Shown piece after piece: positions 26,781 to 35,379 of a DNA stretch of 40,795 nucleotides. Location of the stretch: positions 1-40,795 of the forward strand of contig JAHREJ010000042.1 of NCBI GenBank assembly GCA_021733645.1, given 5' to 3'. The DNA is from Bacillus subtilis subsp. subtilis (GTDB lineage Bacteria; Pseudomonadota; Gammaproteobacteria; Xanthomonadales; Xanthomonadaceae). Under the pieces are notes generated by a model. The model was not told the origin of the DNA, searched no databases, and saw only the letters and a program-made list of their open reading frames with translations. The number at the start of each line of letters is the position of its first letter. Position 1 is the first letter of the stretch. Position numbers and translations under genes: made by a program.

Positions 26781-29780
26781 TCAATAGTTCCAGGTCACCG
26801 TGAGCTGCGCATAGCGCGGCGACTGGAACCCGGTGCCGTAGCCGTACATCGGGTTGGGTGTGCCGATGCTGTCCTGCGGTTCGTAGTCCTGGTCCACCGA
26901 CACGATGCGCTGCTGGTTGAGCACGTTGTACACGGCCAGCTTGACGTTGATGTCCAGCGGCACCGGCACCTTGTAGGCAATGCTCATGTCCAGGTCGTAG
27001 GTCCACGGCGTGCGACCGTCGCCGCCACGCGGGGAATGCACGAACACGCGCTCGGACGACACCGTGGACAGGCAGTTGGACACGCACACGTAGTAGCTGT
27101 GGAAGTCGGTGTCGTCGAACGGGTTGCCGGCGCCGAAGCGGGTGATCGGGCTGCCCGACTGGATGCCCAGGGTAGCGGCCACGGTGAGGTTCTCGGTCAG
27201 CGCGTAACTGCCGCGGAACTTGAACTGGTGGCGGCGGTCATTGGCCAGGTAGCCGTAGCCGCGGTAGTTCACCCACGGGTTGTCGAAGTTCTCGGTACGG
27301 CCCGAATCGGCGAAGTCGGTATCGGAGTTGACCGGGCCCTCGGCGTTGCCGCGGCCGTAGGCCAGGGTATAGGACGCGTTGAAGCCCCAGGTGCCGTCCC
27401 ACGCGCGGTCCACCTGCAGTTCCAGCGCCTTGTAGTCGCGCTTGGGCTTGACCCAGCCGCGCTGGCCCACGTAGTTGCCGTCGTCGTCATACATCGCCCA
27501 GCCTTCGCGCGAGGTGTCGATGTCGATCCAGGCATCGTTGCTGCCATCGCAGTTGCTGTCGCCCCACACGGTGTTGGTGCGCCCGGGATTGCCCATGATC
27601 CAGACACCGTCGATGGCGCCGCACTGGCCGGTAGCGGTGATGTTCATGTCGTCGATGGCGTTGTGCAGGCGGCGGTAGGTGGCGCTGGCGGACAGCGACC
27701 ACGATTCGCTCAGCATGTGCTGGAAGCCGAGGATGGCTTCGTCCTGGTACACCGGGTCCATCTCGCGGTTCACCTCGGCGCGCAGGTCCGGCACGCTGCC
27801 GTCGCCCTGCGAGTTGTCCACCGGGCCGATCTGCCCGCCCAGGCCAGGTACGTTGTTGGGCGCACCGGAATAACCCAGGAATTCATACCAGGTGCGCTCA
27901 TCCAGGAAGCCACCGGCCTGTTTGATGTTGATCACGTTGGCCACCGGCAGGTAGTACCGGCCCAGGTTGCCGAACAGCTTGGTGGTGCCGTCGCCGCGCA
28001 TGTCCCAGGAGAAGCCCAGGCGCGGGGCGATCATGTTGTCGATCTTGATGTAGCTGTTGCCGTCGCCGCCCTTGTTGTCGAAGCCTTCCATGCGCGCGCC
28101 GATGTTCAGCAGAAGGTTCTGGGTGACCTGCCAGTTGTCTTCCAGGTAGTAGGCCGAGTTGATGGTCTCGAACGAGCCGGCCACTTCATAGCGTCGGGTA
28201 CGTGCCACCAGGCCGCTGGCCGGCACGATGCCGCCGTTGAGCGAACTGCCGGGGGTGCGGTAGTACACGTCGTAGCGCAGCCCGCCCGGACCGGGATAGG
28301 CGCGCTGGTAATCGGAGGTGTTCTCTTCGCGGTCCAGGCCGAAGCGCAGCAGGTGGTCGCCGAGGGACCATTCAAAATCCGCGCGCGCCGCCTTGCGGGT
28401 GTCCAGCGCCGCTTCCAGCAGCGAGCTGCTGGTGCAGCTGCGGTCGCCCTGCAATGCGGTGGGCACGCCTTGGCTGGCAGTGCGGTTGTCGAACACGCGG
28501 TTGCAGTTCTGGTCCATCAGGCTGCTTTGCGAGCGGTTGCGCTTGTTCTCGCCGTACATCAGCTTCATGGTCAGGTCGTTGTTGACCTGCCAGCTGTAGG
28601 TCCCCGACCAGTTCTTGCCGCCCACGGTGTTGTAGATCTGGTTGGTGCTGTCGCCCACGGTGCTGCCACTGGCGTAGTCGTAGCGGTACACGTCGGTGAT
28701 GGTGTCGCTTTTGTCGGAGAAGCCGAACAGCGACAGCATCTGGTTGTCGGTGATCTGCCAGTCCAGCTTGCCACCCCAGAACGGGTCGTCGGCCTTGCCC
28801 TTGTTGAGCAGGAAGCCGGCGTCGTTGGTGGAGTTGGGGGTGTAGTCGCGTGCTTCGTACATGCCGAAGAAGAACAGCTTGTCCTGCACCAGCGCGCCGG
28901 AGGCAAACACATTGAGTGCGCTGCGGCTGTAATCGTCGCGGCTGGCGGTGATGTAACGGCTGCCGGCGGCGGTATAGCGGTCGCGGGCCTGCGACTGCCA
29001 GGCGCGCGGCTCGAACACCAGCTGCGCGCCGGCCTGGAAATCATTGCTGCCCGAACGGGTCACCGCATTGATCACACCGCCCGTGCTGCGGCCAAATTCC
29101 ACCGAATAGCCGCCGGTCTTGACCTGGAATTCCTGGTAGAAGCCAAACGGCACCGAAGAAAAGCCCACCCGGTTGTAGAAGTCGGTGACGTTCAGGCCGT
29201 TGATGTAGACGGTGTTTTCGGCCACCGACGAACCGCCGAAGGAAATGCCCTGCCCGCCCAGCGAGCCCTTGCCCTTCACCGCACCGGGCGCGAGCAGCGC
29301 CACCGCGGTGATGTCACGGTCCACCGGCAGCCGCGACAGTTCTTCGCGGGTGATGTTGGTGGCCGATTCGGTGGACTTCACATCCACCATCGACACCACC
29401 TGCGGCGCGCGCACTTGCACCGCGCCCAGCGTGCTGACCCCGCTCACCGGCACATTGACCGTGGTGGCGGTGCCCAGGCCCACGTTGATCTGCCCGACGC
29501 GGGTGGCCGCGCCACCGGCCACGGCGACCTCCAGCTCGTAGGTGCCTACCGGCAGCAGCGGAATGCGGTAGCTGCCATTGGCCTCGGCGCGCACCGAGCG
29601 CACGAAGCCGGTGGCCGGGTTGCGCACCGTCACCGTGGCGTTGTCCAGGCGCTGGCCCGAATCGGTGAGCAGCTTGCCCACCACCGCGCCATCCTGCGCC
29701 ATCGCCGCCGGTGCCAGCGTGCCCAGGCACGCCCCCAACGCGACGCACAACGCCGCCCGCTTCAGTCTGTTCGTGTTCAT
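26781..29780 (-). CDS. TonB-dependent outer-membrane receptor, Oar-like with carboxypeptidase-type domain
   Basis: A 999-residue receptor. The start is MNTNRLKRAALCVAL (29780), with GGAGAGAG upstream and the signal peptide ending 'APAAMA'. Residues 30-105 form a carboxypeptidase-regulatory-like beta sandwich (GKLLTDSGQRLDNATVTVRNPATGF...GSYRIPLLPVGTYELEV). A plug at about 125-240 follows ('ITREELSRLPVDRDITAVALLAPGAV', 'VYINGLNV', 'GRSTGGVINAVTRSGSNDF'). The rest is a 22-strand-type barrel with many aromatic strands, ending in the outer-membrane signal 'YAQLTVTWNY'. Receptors with this N-terminal domain (Oar group) import or handle peptides and proteins more often than siderophores. Its place between a transglutaminase-fold gene and murein-peptide hydrolases suggests peptidoglycan fragments as the ligand (inference). 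Confidence 0.92.
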   Translation of the reverse strand: MNTNRLKRAALCVALGACLGTLAPAAMAQDGAVVGKLLTDSGQRLDNATVTVRNPATGFVRSVRAEANGSYRIPLLPVGTYELEVAVAGGAATRVGQINVGLGTATTVNVPVSGVSTLGAVQVRAPQVVSMVDVKSTESATNITREELSRLPVDRDITAVALLAPGAVKGKGSLGGQGISFGGSSVAENTVYINGLNVTDFYNRVGFSSVPFGFYQEFQVKTGGYSVEFGRSTGGVINAVTRSGSNDFQAGAQLVFEPRAWQSQARDRYTAAGSRYITASRDDYSRSALNVFASGALVQDKLFFFGMYEARDYTPNSTNDAGFLLNKGKADDPFWGGKLDWQITDNQMLSLFGFSDKSDTITDVYRYDYASGSTVGDSTNQIYNTVGGKNWSGTYSWQVNNDLTMKLMYGENKRNRSQSSLMDQNCNRVFDNRTASQGVPTALQGDRSCTSSSLLEAALDTRKAARADFEWSLGDHLLRFGLDREENTSDYQRAYPGPGGLRYDVYYRTPGSSLNGGIVPASGLVARTRRYEVAGSFETINSAYYLEDNWQVTQNLLLNIGARMEGFDNKGGDGNSYIKIDNMIAPRLGFSWDMRGDGTTKLFGNLGRYYLPVANVINIKQAGGFLDERTWYEFLGYSGAPNNVPGLGGQIGPVDNSQGDGSVPDLRAEVNREMDPVYQDEAILGFQHMLSESWSLSASATYRRLHNAIDDMNITATGQCGAIDGVWIMGNPGRTNTVWGDSNCDGSNDAWIDIDTSREGWAMYDDDGNYVGQRGWVKPKRDYKALELQVDRAWDGTWGFNASYTLAYGRGNAEGPVNSDTDFADSGRTENFDNPWVNYRGYGYLANDRRHQFKFRGSYALTENLTVAATLGIQSGSPITRFGAGNPFDDTDFHSYYVCVSNCLSTVSSERVFVHSPRGGDGRTPWTYDLDMSIAYKVPVPLDINVKLAVYNVLNQQRIVSVDQDYEPQDSIGTPNPMYGYGTGFQSPRYAQLTVTWNY

Positions 29781-29824
29781 TCCCTGCTCTCTCCTGCAGA
29801 TATGGAATCGTGGGTGGTGCCGGT

Positions 29825-31306
29825 TTACCGCGTGGCCTCCAGCGGCACGATGTGCGACTGGAAGTCGTAGTTCCATTGGTCGAAATACAGATTGCCGCCG
29901 TCCCACTCGACCTCGCCGCGCTGGGAATCCACCGTGTCCGAGCGCGGAAAGCGCTTGGCCGGCACCAGCGGCTGGCCGATGTCATCGTTGAAGGCGATGC
30001 GGTAGGCATCCAGCCCGCCGAAGTAGAAATCGCGCAGCGCCGGTTGGTCGCTGTCCAGGCGGCCGGTGGTGACATCCATCGGCACCCAGCCATACGGGGC
30101 CAGGTACAACGCGCCCCAGTCGTGCAGGTTGTTGTAGCCCACCGCGTCATCGGCGTAGACCATGCCCGACTGCCAGCGCGCGGGAATACCGTTCATGCGA
30201 AGCAGGGTGATCAGCAGCAAGGTCTGCTGGCCGCAGTCGGCATGGCCGGCGCGCAGGGCGTAATCGCTGATGTTGGTCAGGGTGGAATACTCGCGCGCAC
30301 CGGCCCACGGGATACGGTCAACCGCGTCGAACAGGCGGCGGGCCACCTCGCCCGGGCGGGTTTCGCCCTGCAGCACCTGGTCGGAAAACAACCGCAGCGC
30401 CGGGGTGAAGCGCACGTGCGGCGGCTGTTCGGCCAGGTACGGGGCCAGCGCCGGATCGGCCGGGGTCGGTTGCACCCTGGCCGGGTCGATGGGGGTATGC
30501 CGCGCCGATACGGTGAGTGCGTAGCGGATCTCGAAGCGGGTGGGCTGGCCGGCCACTGCGGTGCCTTCCAGGTACGCCGTGCGTTGCAGGGTGCTGGCCG
30601 GAGCGATGCGCGCCTTGCCCGGCGCACTGCCGCGCCAGTGCAGGTGGTCCTGCTGGCCGGTGATTTGGCGTGGGTAGGGAATCCAGGCGCGCAGGACGGT
30701 GCCGGCGGGCACTGCATCAGCCTTCACCGTGAGTGACTGGGTGACCTCCACCCGCTGCGGCAGCACCGACGCCTCGCCGGCGTCGGTGGCCGCCTGCACC
30801 ACCTGGGCGTGGTAGGCGCTGAGGTGCTCCATCGGGCCATCGCTGGGCAACGGCGCATCGGCGGTACGGCGTGCGCGGGCCTCGCTGCTCAGGCCGAACA
30901 GGTTGGAGGGCGCGCGCTTGAAATAGAAGCGCGTACCGTCGATATCCAGATGCTCCAACAGGCCCTGCCGGTCCCAGCGTTCGAATTCGTCGTCGCGCAG
31001 GTCCGGGATCGAGCGTCGCACGGCCGCCTTGGCGGCGTCGGTGTCCAGGCTGAAGTCCAGCCGGATGCGGCGCATGCGCTCGCGCTGGAAGGCCAGGGGA
31101 TCGCGATCGCCTGTGGCCTGCGCCGGAATACGCTGCCCGGCGCGGGCAAAGTGGCCGGCGTCGATCAGGTCGGCAACGCGGGCCACCTCGGCGGCGTCCC
31201 CGGTGGCACCGGCACGGGCAGGTTGCGCGCCGGCGGGCGACAGCAGCAGCGCCGCCAGCAGGCTGGCGACGGCGGGCAACAGCGGTTTGCGAACGGCACG
31301 ATCCAC
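29825..31306 (-). CDS. Exported transglutaminase-fold protein
   Basis: A 493-residue protein. I choose the GTG at 31306 (MDRAVRKPLLPAV) because GGGGAAG precedes it, and because an ATG at 31348 would lie inside the predicted promoter. A signal peptide covers about residues 8-27. A helical N-terminal part (residues 30-150) and an immunoglobulin-like middle region (VEVTQSLTVKADAVPAGTVLRAWIPYPRQ) lead to the transglutaminase core with triad C358 (GHADCGQQTLLL), H395 (NNLHDWGALYL) and D411 (VPMDVTTG). Bacterial relatives are often amidases or peptidases. It begins the leftward set, 45 bp upstream of the TonB receptor. A role in cutting or modifying peptide cross-links is inference. Confidence 0.85.
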   Translation of the reverse strand: MDRAVRKPLLPAVASLLAALLLSPAGAQPARAGATGDAAEVARVADLIDAGHFARAGQRIPAQATGDRDPLAFQRERMRRIRLDFSLDTDAAKAAVRRSIPDLRDDEFERWDRQGLLEHLDIDGTRFYFKRAPSNLFGLSSEARARRTADAPLPSDGPMEHLSAYHAQVVQAATDAGEASVLPQRVEVTQSLTVKADAVPAGTVLRAWIPYPRQITGQQDHLHWRGSAPGKARIAPASTLQRTAYLEGTAVAGQPTRFEIRYALTVSARHTPIDPARVQPTPADPALAPYLAEQPPHVRFTPALRLFSDQVLQGETRPGEVARRLFDAVDRIPWAGAREYSTLTNISDYALRAGHADCGQQTLLLITLLRMNGIPARWQSGMVYADDAVGYNNLHDWGALYLAPYGWVPMDVTTGRLDSDQPALRDFYFGGLDAYRIAFNDDIGQPLVPAKRFPRSDTVDSQRGEVEWDGGNLYFDQWNYDFQSHIVPLEATR

Positions 31307-31339
31307 AGCGACACTTCCCCAGCGCGGGTGGTGATGGCT

Positions 31340-31367
31340 GTGTAACACGGGCCGTGATCTCGGTCAA
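31340..31367 (-). promoter_or_regulatory. Predicted sigma-70 promoter of the leftward set
   Basis: On the minus strand: TTGACC (31367-31362), a 16-base spacer, and TTACAC (31345-31340). Transcription would start near 31333, leaving a leader of about 27 bases before the GTG of the transglutaminase-fold gene. Confidence 0.6.
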
Positions 31368-31377
31368 TAATTTATTC

Positions 31378-31409
31378 TTGCATTCCACGCAGAAAGGAAT
31401 AAGTATTCC
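31378..31409 (+). promoter_or_regulatory. Predicted promoter and palindromic operator of the rightward set
   Basis: TTGCAT (31378-31383), then 16 bases, then TAAGTA (31400-31405). The inverted repeat GGAATA-AG-TATTCC (31396-31409) overlaps the -10, and related half-sites (GGAATG, GAATAAA) lie on the other strand at about 31372-31386. This is a good candidate binding site for the RpiR-type regulator of the cluster. Confidence 0.5.
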
Positions 31410-31441
31410 ATGACACCCGCAGCGGCTGGAGGAGACGCACC

Positions 31442-31780
31442 ATGAAGGATCCTGAGCTGCGCTGTGACCATTGCCAGGCCACGTTCGTGCCGGAAGGCGC
31501 GCAGGCGGCCCTGTTCACGCAGTCGCGCGCCAAGGGCATGCGCTTTGTGATGCTCGACTGCCCGCACTGCCATCACGGCACCGCCGTGGACCCGCGTGCC
31601 CCCGGCCGGCCACGCGCGGCCGAACCGACGCCCATGCAGCCCTGCCCCGCGCCGGGTTGCGACGGCCATGCCTGCTTCGTCGATACCCTGCAGCCGATGC
31701 TGTGGGGCTGTGGCCACTGCGGCACGACCTGGCCGGACCGCGCCGCGCTGGATGCGGCCGCCGCCGAGCGCGCGCCATGA
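31442..31780 (+). CDS. Double zinc-ribbon protein, unknown
   Basis: A 112-residue cytoplasmic protein with GGAGGAG seven bases before MKDPELRCDHC. Two treble-clef or ribbon units are evident: C8-x2-C11 with C40-x2-C43, and C68-x4-C73 with C90-x2-C93; the joining linker is Pro/Arg-rich (DPRAPGRPRAAEPTP). 'WGCGHCGTTWPDRAALDAA' is the usual end of such ribbons. The start of the rightward set, it lies directly after the shared promoter region. Its frame ends at 31780, 45 bp before the chosen start of the NlpC/P60 gene. It could be a small accessory or regulatory protein; function unknown. Confidence 0.7.
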   Translation: MKDPELRCDHCQATFVPEGAQAALFTQSRAKGMRFVMLDCPHCHHGTAVDPRAPGRPRAAEPTPMQPCPAPGCDGHACFVDTLQPMLWGCGHCGTTWPDRAALDAAAAERAP

Positions 31781-31824
31781 CCGGCGCATCGCTGTTCCAT
31801 CTGCCCTGCAAGGACACTGCTGCC

Positions 31825-33276
31825 ATGACCGCTTTCCGTTTCCCGTCGTGGCGCTGGCCTGCCCGCCGCGGCCTGGGTCTGTTGCTGGCGGTGGCCAGCG
31901 TGCCGGCCTGGGCCGACGCCGTGGCCAACACCACGCCAGCCGACCCCGGCGCGCCGCTGCCCTACGTGGTGGGCCTGCACGAGGCGTACCTCACCCCCCA
32001 GTACTGGGCTGCACGGCTGCCCAACGCCGATGCGCTGATCCTGGACCGCGCGCAGATCGCCGCGCAGAACGCGCGCATGCGCGCCGAAGACCGCTCCATC
32101 CATGACCTGCGCGCACTGCCGGCGCAGGTGCCGCGTGCGCAGGTAATGACCGAACTCCAGGCGCTGTCGCGGTGGCCGGACAAAACGCTGTACGGCCAGG
32201 ACGGCGCCGCCATCGATGCGCGGCAGCGCAGTGCCACCCTCGCCAACCTGGCGCTCGATGCCATCCCGGCCCAGCGCCCGCTGCAGTACGGCCTGGTCAC
32301 CCACCGGGCTGCGCTGCGTGCGTTTCCCACCGCGCTGCGGGTGTTCACCACCCAGGGCGATACCGATATCGACCGCTTCCAGGAATCGGCGCTGTTCCCC
32401 GGCGATGCGGTGGCGGTGCTGCATGAAAGCGCCGATGGCCAATGGCTGTTTGTCACCAGCGAGCGCTACGCGGCGTGGATCGAGAAACGCTTCGTCGGCA
32501 TCGGCGATGCGGCCACCGTGCTGGATTACGGCCAGCACGGGCCGTACCGCGTTGTGACCGGCGCCACCGCGTTCACCGCCCATACCCCGGAAGAGCCGCG
32601 CGTGTCGCGCCTGCAGCTGGACATGGGCGTGCGCCTGCCGGTGCTGGCCGACTGGCCACAGGACCAGCCCGTCAATGGCCAGCAGGCGCATGCCGCGCAT
32701 GTCCTGCAGCTGCCGGTGCGCAATGCCGACGGCCGCCTGGCGCTGGTACCGGCGCTGCTGCCACGCTCGCAGGACAGCGCCGCCGACTACCTGCCGCTGA
32801 CCCCGCGCACCCTGCTTACCCAGGCCTTCAAGTTCCTCGGCGAACGCTACGGCTGGGGCCACGATTACGACACCCGCGACTGCAGCGGCTTCGTGTCGGA
32901 GATCTACCGCAGCGTCGGCGTGCTGATGCCACGCAACACCAGTGCGCAGGCGGTGAGCCCGGCGCTGGATCGCCTTGCCTTCAGCGCCACGGACAGCAAG
33001 GCCAGGCGCGATGCCGCGGTGACGCAACTGCAGGTGGGCGACCTGGTCTACATCCCCGGCCACGTCATGGTCGCCATCGGCCACGTCGACGGGCGCACCT
33101 GGGTCATCCACGATACCGCCGGCGGTAGTTGGTTCAGCGCCGATGGCAAGCGCACGCAGGCCCACCTCAATGGCGTATCGGTGACCCCGCTGGAGCCGAT
33201 GATGGCCAGCGACACCGCCAGCTACATCGATCGCATCACCAACATCCAGCGCCTCCGAGCCAAGACTCCTGAATGA
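31825..33276 (+). CDS. SH3-domain NlpC/P60 endopeptidase, YkfC-like
   Basis: A 483-residue exported cysteine peptidase. I prefer ATG 31825 because the signal peptide RRGLGLLLAVASVPAWA follows; ATG 31777, overlapping the previous stop, would add 16 unlikely residues. The middle contains bacterial SH3-like strands (ALFPGDAVAVLHESADGQWLFVTSERYAAWIEKRFVGI). The C-terminal NlpC/P60 domain has the triad C353 (DTRDCSGFVSEIYRSVG), H413 (PGHVMVAIGH) and H429 (WVIHDTAGG). B. subtilis YkfC, with the same arrangement, cuts gamma-D-Glu-diaminopimelate bonds in murein peptides to release L-Ala-D-Glu, the substrate of the epimerase encoded next. Its stop overlaps that start (ATGA). Confidence 0.9.
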   Translation: MTAFRFPSWRWPARRGLGLLLAVASVPAWADAVANTTPADPGAPLPYVVGLHEAYLTPQYWAARLPNADALILDRAQIAAQNARMRAEDRSIHDLRALPAQVPRAQVMTELQALSRWPDKTLYGQDGAAIDARQRSATLANLALDAIPAQRPLQYGLVTHRAALRAFPTALRVFTTQGDTDIDRFQESALFPGDAVAVLHESADGQWLFVTSERYAAWIEKRFVGIGDAATVLDYGQHGPYRVVTGATAFTAHTPEEPRVSRLQLDMGVRLPVLADWPQDQPVNGQQAHAAHVLQLPVRNADGRLALVPALLPRSQDSAADYLPLTPRTLLTQAFKFLGERYGWGHDYDTRDCSGFVSEIYRSVGVLMPRNTSAQAVSPALDRLAFSATDSKARRDAAVTQLQVGDLVYIPGHVMVAIGHVDGRTWVIHDTAGGSWFSADGKRTQAHLNGVSVTPLEPMMASDTASYIDRITNIQRLRAKTPE

Positions 33277-34379
33277 AGATCACCGACATCGAACTCGGCA
33301 TGCTGCGCGTGCCGCTGAAAACCCCGTTCAAGACCGCGCTGCGCACGGTGGACACCGTCGAAGACGTGGTGGTGCTGGTGCGCACCGACAGCGGCCACAC
33401 CGGCTACGGTGAGGCGGCCGCTACGGCGGTGATCACCGGCGATACGCATGGCTCGATCATCGAGGCCATCAGCCGCTTCATCAAGCCGCGCCTGATCGGC
33501 CAGGACGTGACCAACCTCAACCATCTCTGCGGGCTCATCCAGTCCTCGCTGGAGCGCAACAGCAGCGCCAAGGCCGCCGTTGAAATTGCCGTGTACGACC
33601 TGTGGGCGCAGCTGCACAACGCACCGCTGTACCGCATGCTCGGCGGCGGCGACCCGGTGATCACCACCGACATCACCATCAGCGTGGATTACATCGACAA
33701 GATGGTGGCCGATTCGTTGTCGGCAATCGAACGCGGCTTCGAGTCGCTGAAGATCAAGGTTGGCAAGGACATCGGGCTGGACATCGAGCGGGTCAAGGCG
33801 ATCCACGCCGCCGTGCAGGGTCGCGCGCTGCTGCGCCTGGATGCCAACCAGGGCTGGACCGCCAAGCAGGCGGTGCACGCCATGCGCACCCTGGAAGAAG
33901 CCGGGGTAGTGCTGGAACTGCTGGAGCAGCCGGTCAAGGCGGCCGACATCAGTGGCCTGAAATACGTCACCGACCGGGTCAATACGCCGGTGATGGCCGA
34001 TGAAAGCGTGTTCAACCCCGGCCAGGTGTTCGACCTGATCCAGCAGCGCGCCGCGGACATCATCAACATCAAGCTGATGAAGACCGGCGGGCTGTCCAAC
34101 GCGATCCGCATCGCCGATATCGCGGCCATCTACGGCGTGCCATGCATGATCGGCTGCATGATCGAATCCAGCATCAGCGTGGCCGCCGCCGTGCACCTGG
34201 CCGTGGCCAAGTCCGATGTGATCACCAAGGTGGACCTGGACGGGCCTTCGCTGGGGCAGTTCAACCCGGTTGCCGGCGGGGTGAACTTCAACGAATCGGA
34301 GATCACCATCAGCGATGCGCCCGGATTGGGCATCACCGAGGTGCGCGGGCTGGAGATGATCACGCCGCAGCGTTGGTGA
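33273..34379 (+). CDS. L-Ala-D/L-Glu (dipeptide) epimerase
   Basis: An enolase-superfamily enzyme of 368 residues that interconverts L-Ala-D-Glu and L-Ala-L-Glu so that murein-derived dipeptides can be used. The catalytic pattern matches the B. subtilis YkfB enzyme almost residue for residue: K160-x-K162, D190 with E219 and D243 as magnesium ligands, K267 as second acid/base, and D321-x-D323, the motif that binds the dipeptide alpha-amino group. The last feature separates it from muconate-cycloisomerase and o-succinylbenzoate-synthase relatives. Translationally coupled (ATGA) to the NlpC/P60 gene. Cytoplasmic. Confidence 0.93.
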   Translation: MKITDIELGMLRVPLKTPFKTALRTVDTVEDVVVLVRTDSGHTGYGEAAATAVITGDTHGSIIEAISRFIKPRLIGQDVTNLNHLCGLIQSSLERNSSAKAAVEIAVYDLWAQLHNAPLYRMLGGGDPVITTDITISVDYIDKMVADSLSAIERGFESLKIKVGKDIGLDIERVKAIHAAVQGRALLRLDANQGWTAKQAVHAMRTLEEAGVVLELLEQPVKAADISGLKYVTDRVNTPVMADESVFNPGQVFDLIQQRAADIINIKLMKTGGLSNAIRIADIAAIYGVPCMIGCMIESSISVAAAVHLAVAKSDVITKVDLDGPSLGQFNPVAGGVNFNESEITISDAPGLGITEVRGLEMITPQRW

Positions 34380-34409
34380 ATGTTGTATCCACCGTGCCGG
34401 TCACCTACG

Positions 34410-34434
34410 GTAGTGCCATGCCATGCGTGGCTGC
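34410..34434 (+). repeat. SMAG-like repeat
   Basis: GTAGTGCCATGCCATGCGTGGCTGC, a degenerate GTAG palindrome in the gap before the rpiR-like gene. Confidence 0.6.
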
Positions 34435-34459
34435 CGTTCGCGTGATCCCACCTGCCGCA

Positions 34460-34476
34460 GCCACCCTTGGGGTGGC
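34460..34476. promoter_or_regulatory. Palindrome upstream of the rpiR-like gene
   Basis: GCCACCC-ttg-GGGTGGC, a perfect 7-bp stem 24 bases before the start codon. It could be an operator for self-regulation or a terminator fragment. Confidence 0.35.
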
Positions 34477-34500
34477 GCAACCGGACCTGATGCCCCCGCC

Positions 34501-35349
34501 ATGCCGCCCCTGGTGAAAATCCGCTCCGAGCGTGACCACATGTCGGCGATCGAACGCCGCATCGCCGACTTCATCCTGGACAACGCGCACCTGCTGCGCG
34601 ACTACTCGTCCCAGCAGTTGGCCAGTGCGTTGGGGATCAGCCAGTCCAGCGTGGTCAAGTTCAGCCAGAAGCTGGGATTCAAGGGCTACCCGGACCTGAA
34701 GTACTCCATCGGCGAGGCGGTGGCGCGTGCCGGCAACGGCGCCCAGGCGCAGGCGCCGGTACCGGCCGAAGGCAACCACTACACCGGCATCGCCGAGCGC
34801 CTGCGCGTGAGCAAGGCCGCCGCCGAGGAAGAAACCCGGCTGGCCAACCCGCAGGCCGATGTCGAGGCGATCGTGCAGTTGATCGACGCCGCGCCCAAGG
34901 TGTTCGTCTACGGCCTGGGCGATGACGGCCTGTATGCGCGCGAGTTCGCCATGCGGCTGTCGCTGCTGGGCATGCTGACCGTGCACCACGCCGACCCGAT
35001 CCTGATGATGGCCAACCTGTCGGCGGCACGGGCCGACGATGTGATGCTGGTGTTTTCCGAGTTCGGCAAACTGCCGCAGTTGTTCCAGTTGTCACGCCAG
35101 TTCCAGGACGTGGGCGGCAAGGTGGTGTCGATCACCCGGCACAGCGCCAACCCGCTGCGCGCGCATGCCGATGCATCGCTGGTGGTGTGTGCGCACGACC
35201 CGGCGCCGCACCTGGCGCAACTGTTGTACCGTGCGTCCTTGCAGTCCCTGCTGGATTTCGTGTTCGTGCTGCTGTGCCACGCCAACCCGGACCGCCACCG
35301 CCAGCTCGGGGTGAACCTGGAACGGATCGAACACCTGATCGACACCTGA
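34501..35349 (+). CDS. MurR/RpiR-family transcriptional regulator
   Basis: A 282-residue regulator. Residues 1-75 hold the RpiR helix-turn-helix: 'LSAxErrIADFILDN' appears as MSAIERRIADFILDNAHLL, then SSQQLASALGISQSSVVKFSQKLGFKGYPDLKYSI. Residues 115-260 form the SIS sugar-phosphate isomerase domain (KVFVYGLGDDGLYAREFAMRL, VMLVFSEFGKLPQLF, VVSITRHSANPLRAHADASL). SIS domains bind phosphosugars; E. coli MurR senses N-acetylmuramate-6-phosphate. Here, inside a murein-peptide gene set, an amino-sugar or muropeptide signal is plausible. It probably controls both divergent promoters at 31340-31409. Confidence 0.9.
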   Translation: MPPLVKIRSERDHMSAIERRIADFILDNAHLLRDYSSQQLASALGISQSSVVKFSQKLGFKGYPDLKYSIGEAVARAGNGAQAQAPVPAEGNHYTGIAERLRVSKAAAEEETRLANPQADVEAIVQLIDAAPKVFVYGLGDDGLYAREFAMRLSLLGMLTVHHADPILMMANLSAARADDVMLVFSEFGKLPQLFQLSRQFQDVGGKVVSITRHSANPLRAHADASLVVCAHDPAPHLAQLLYRASLQSLLDFVFVLLCHANPDRHRQLGVNLERIEHLIDT

Positions 35350-35379
35350 TCGACACCTGGTCATTTGGAGTCCACCACG

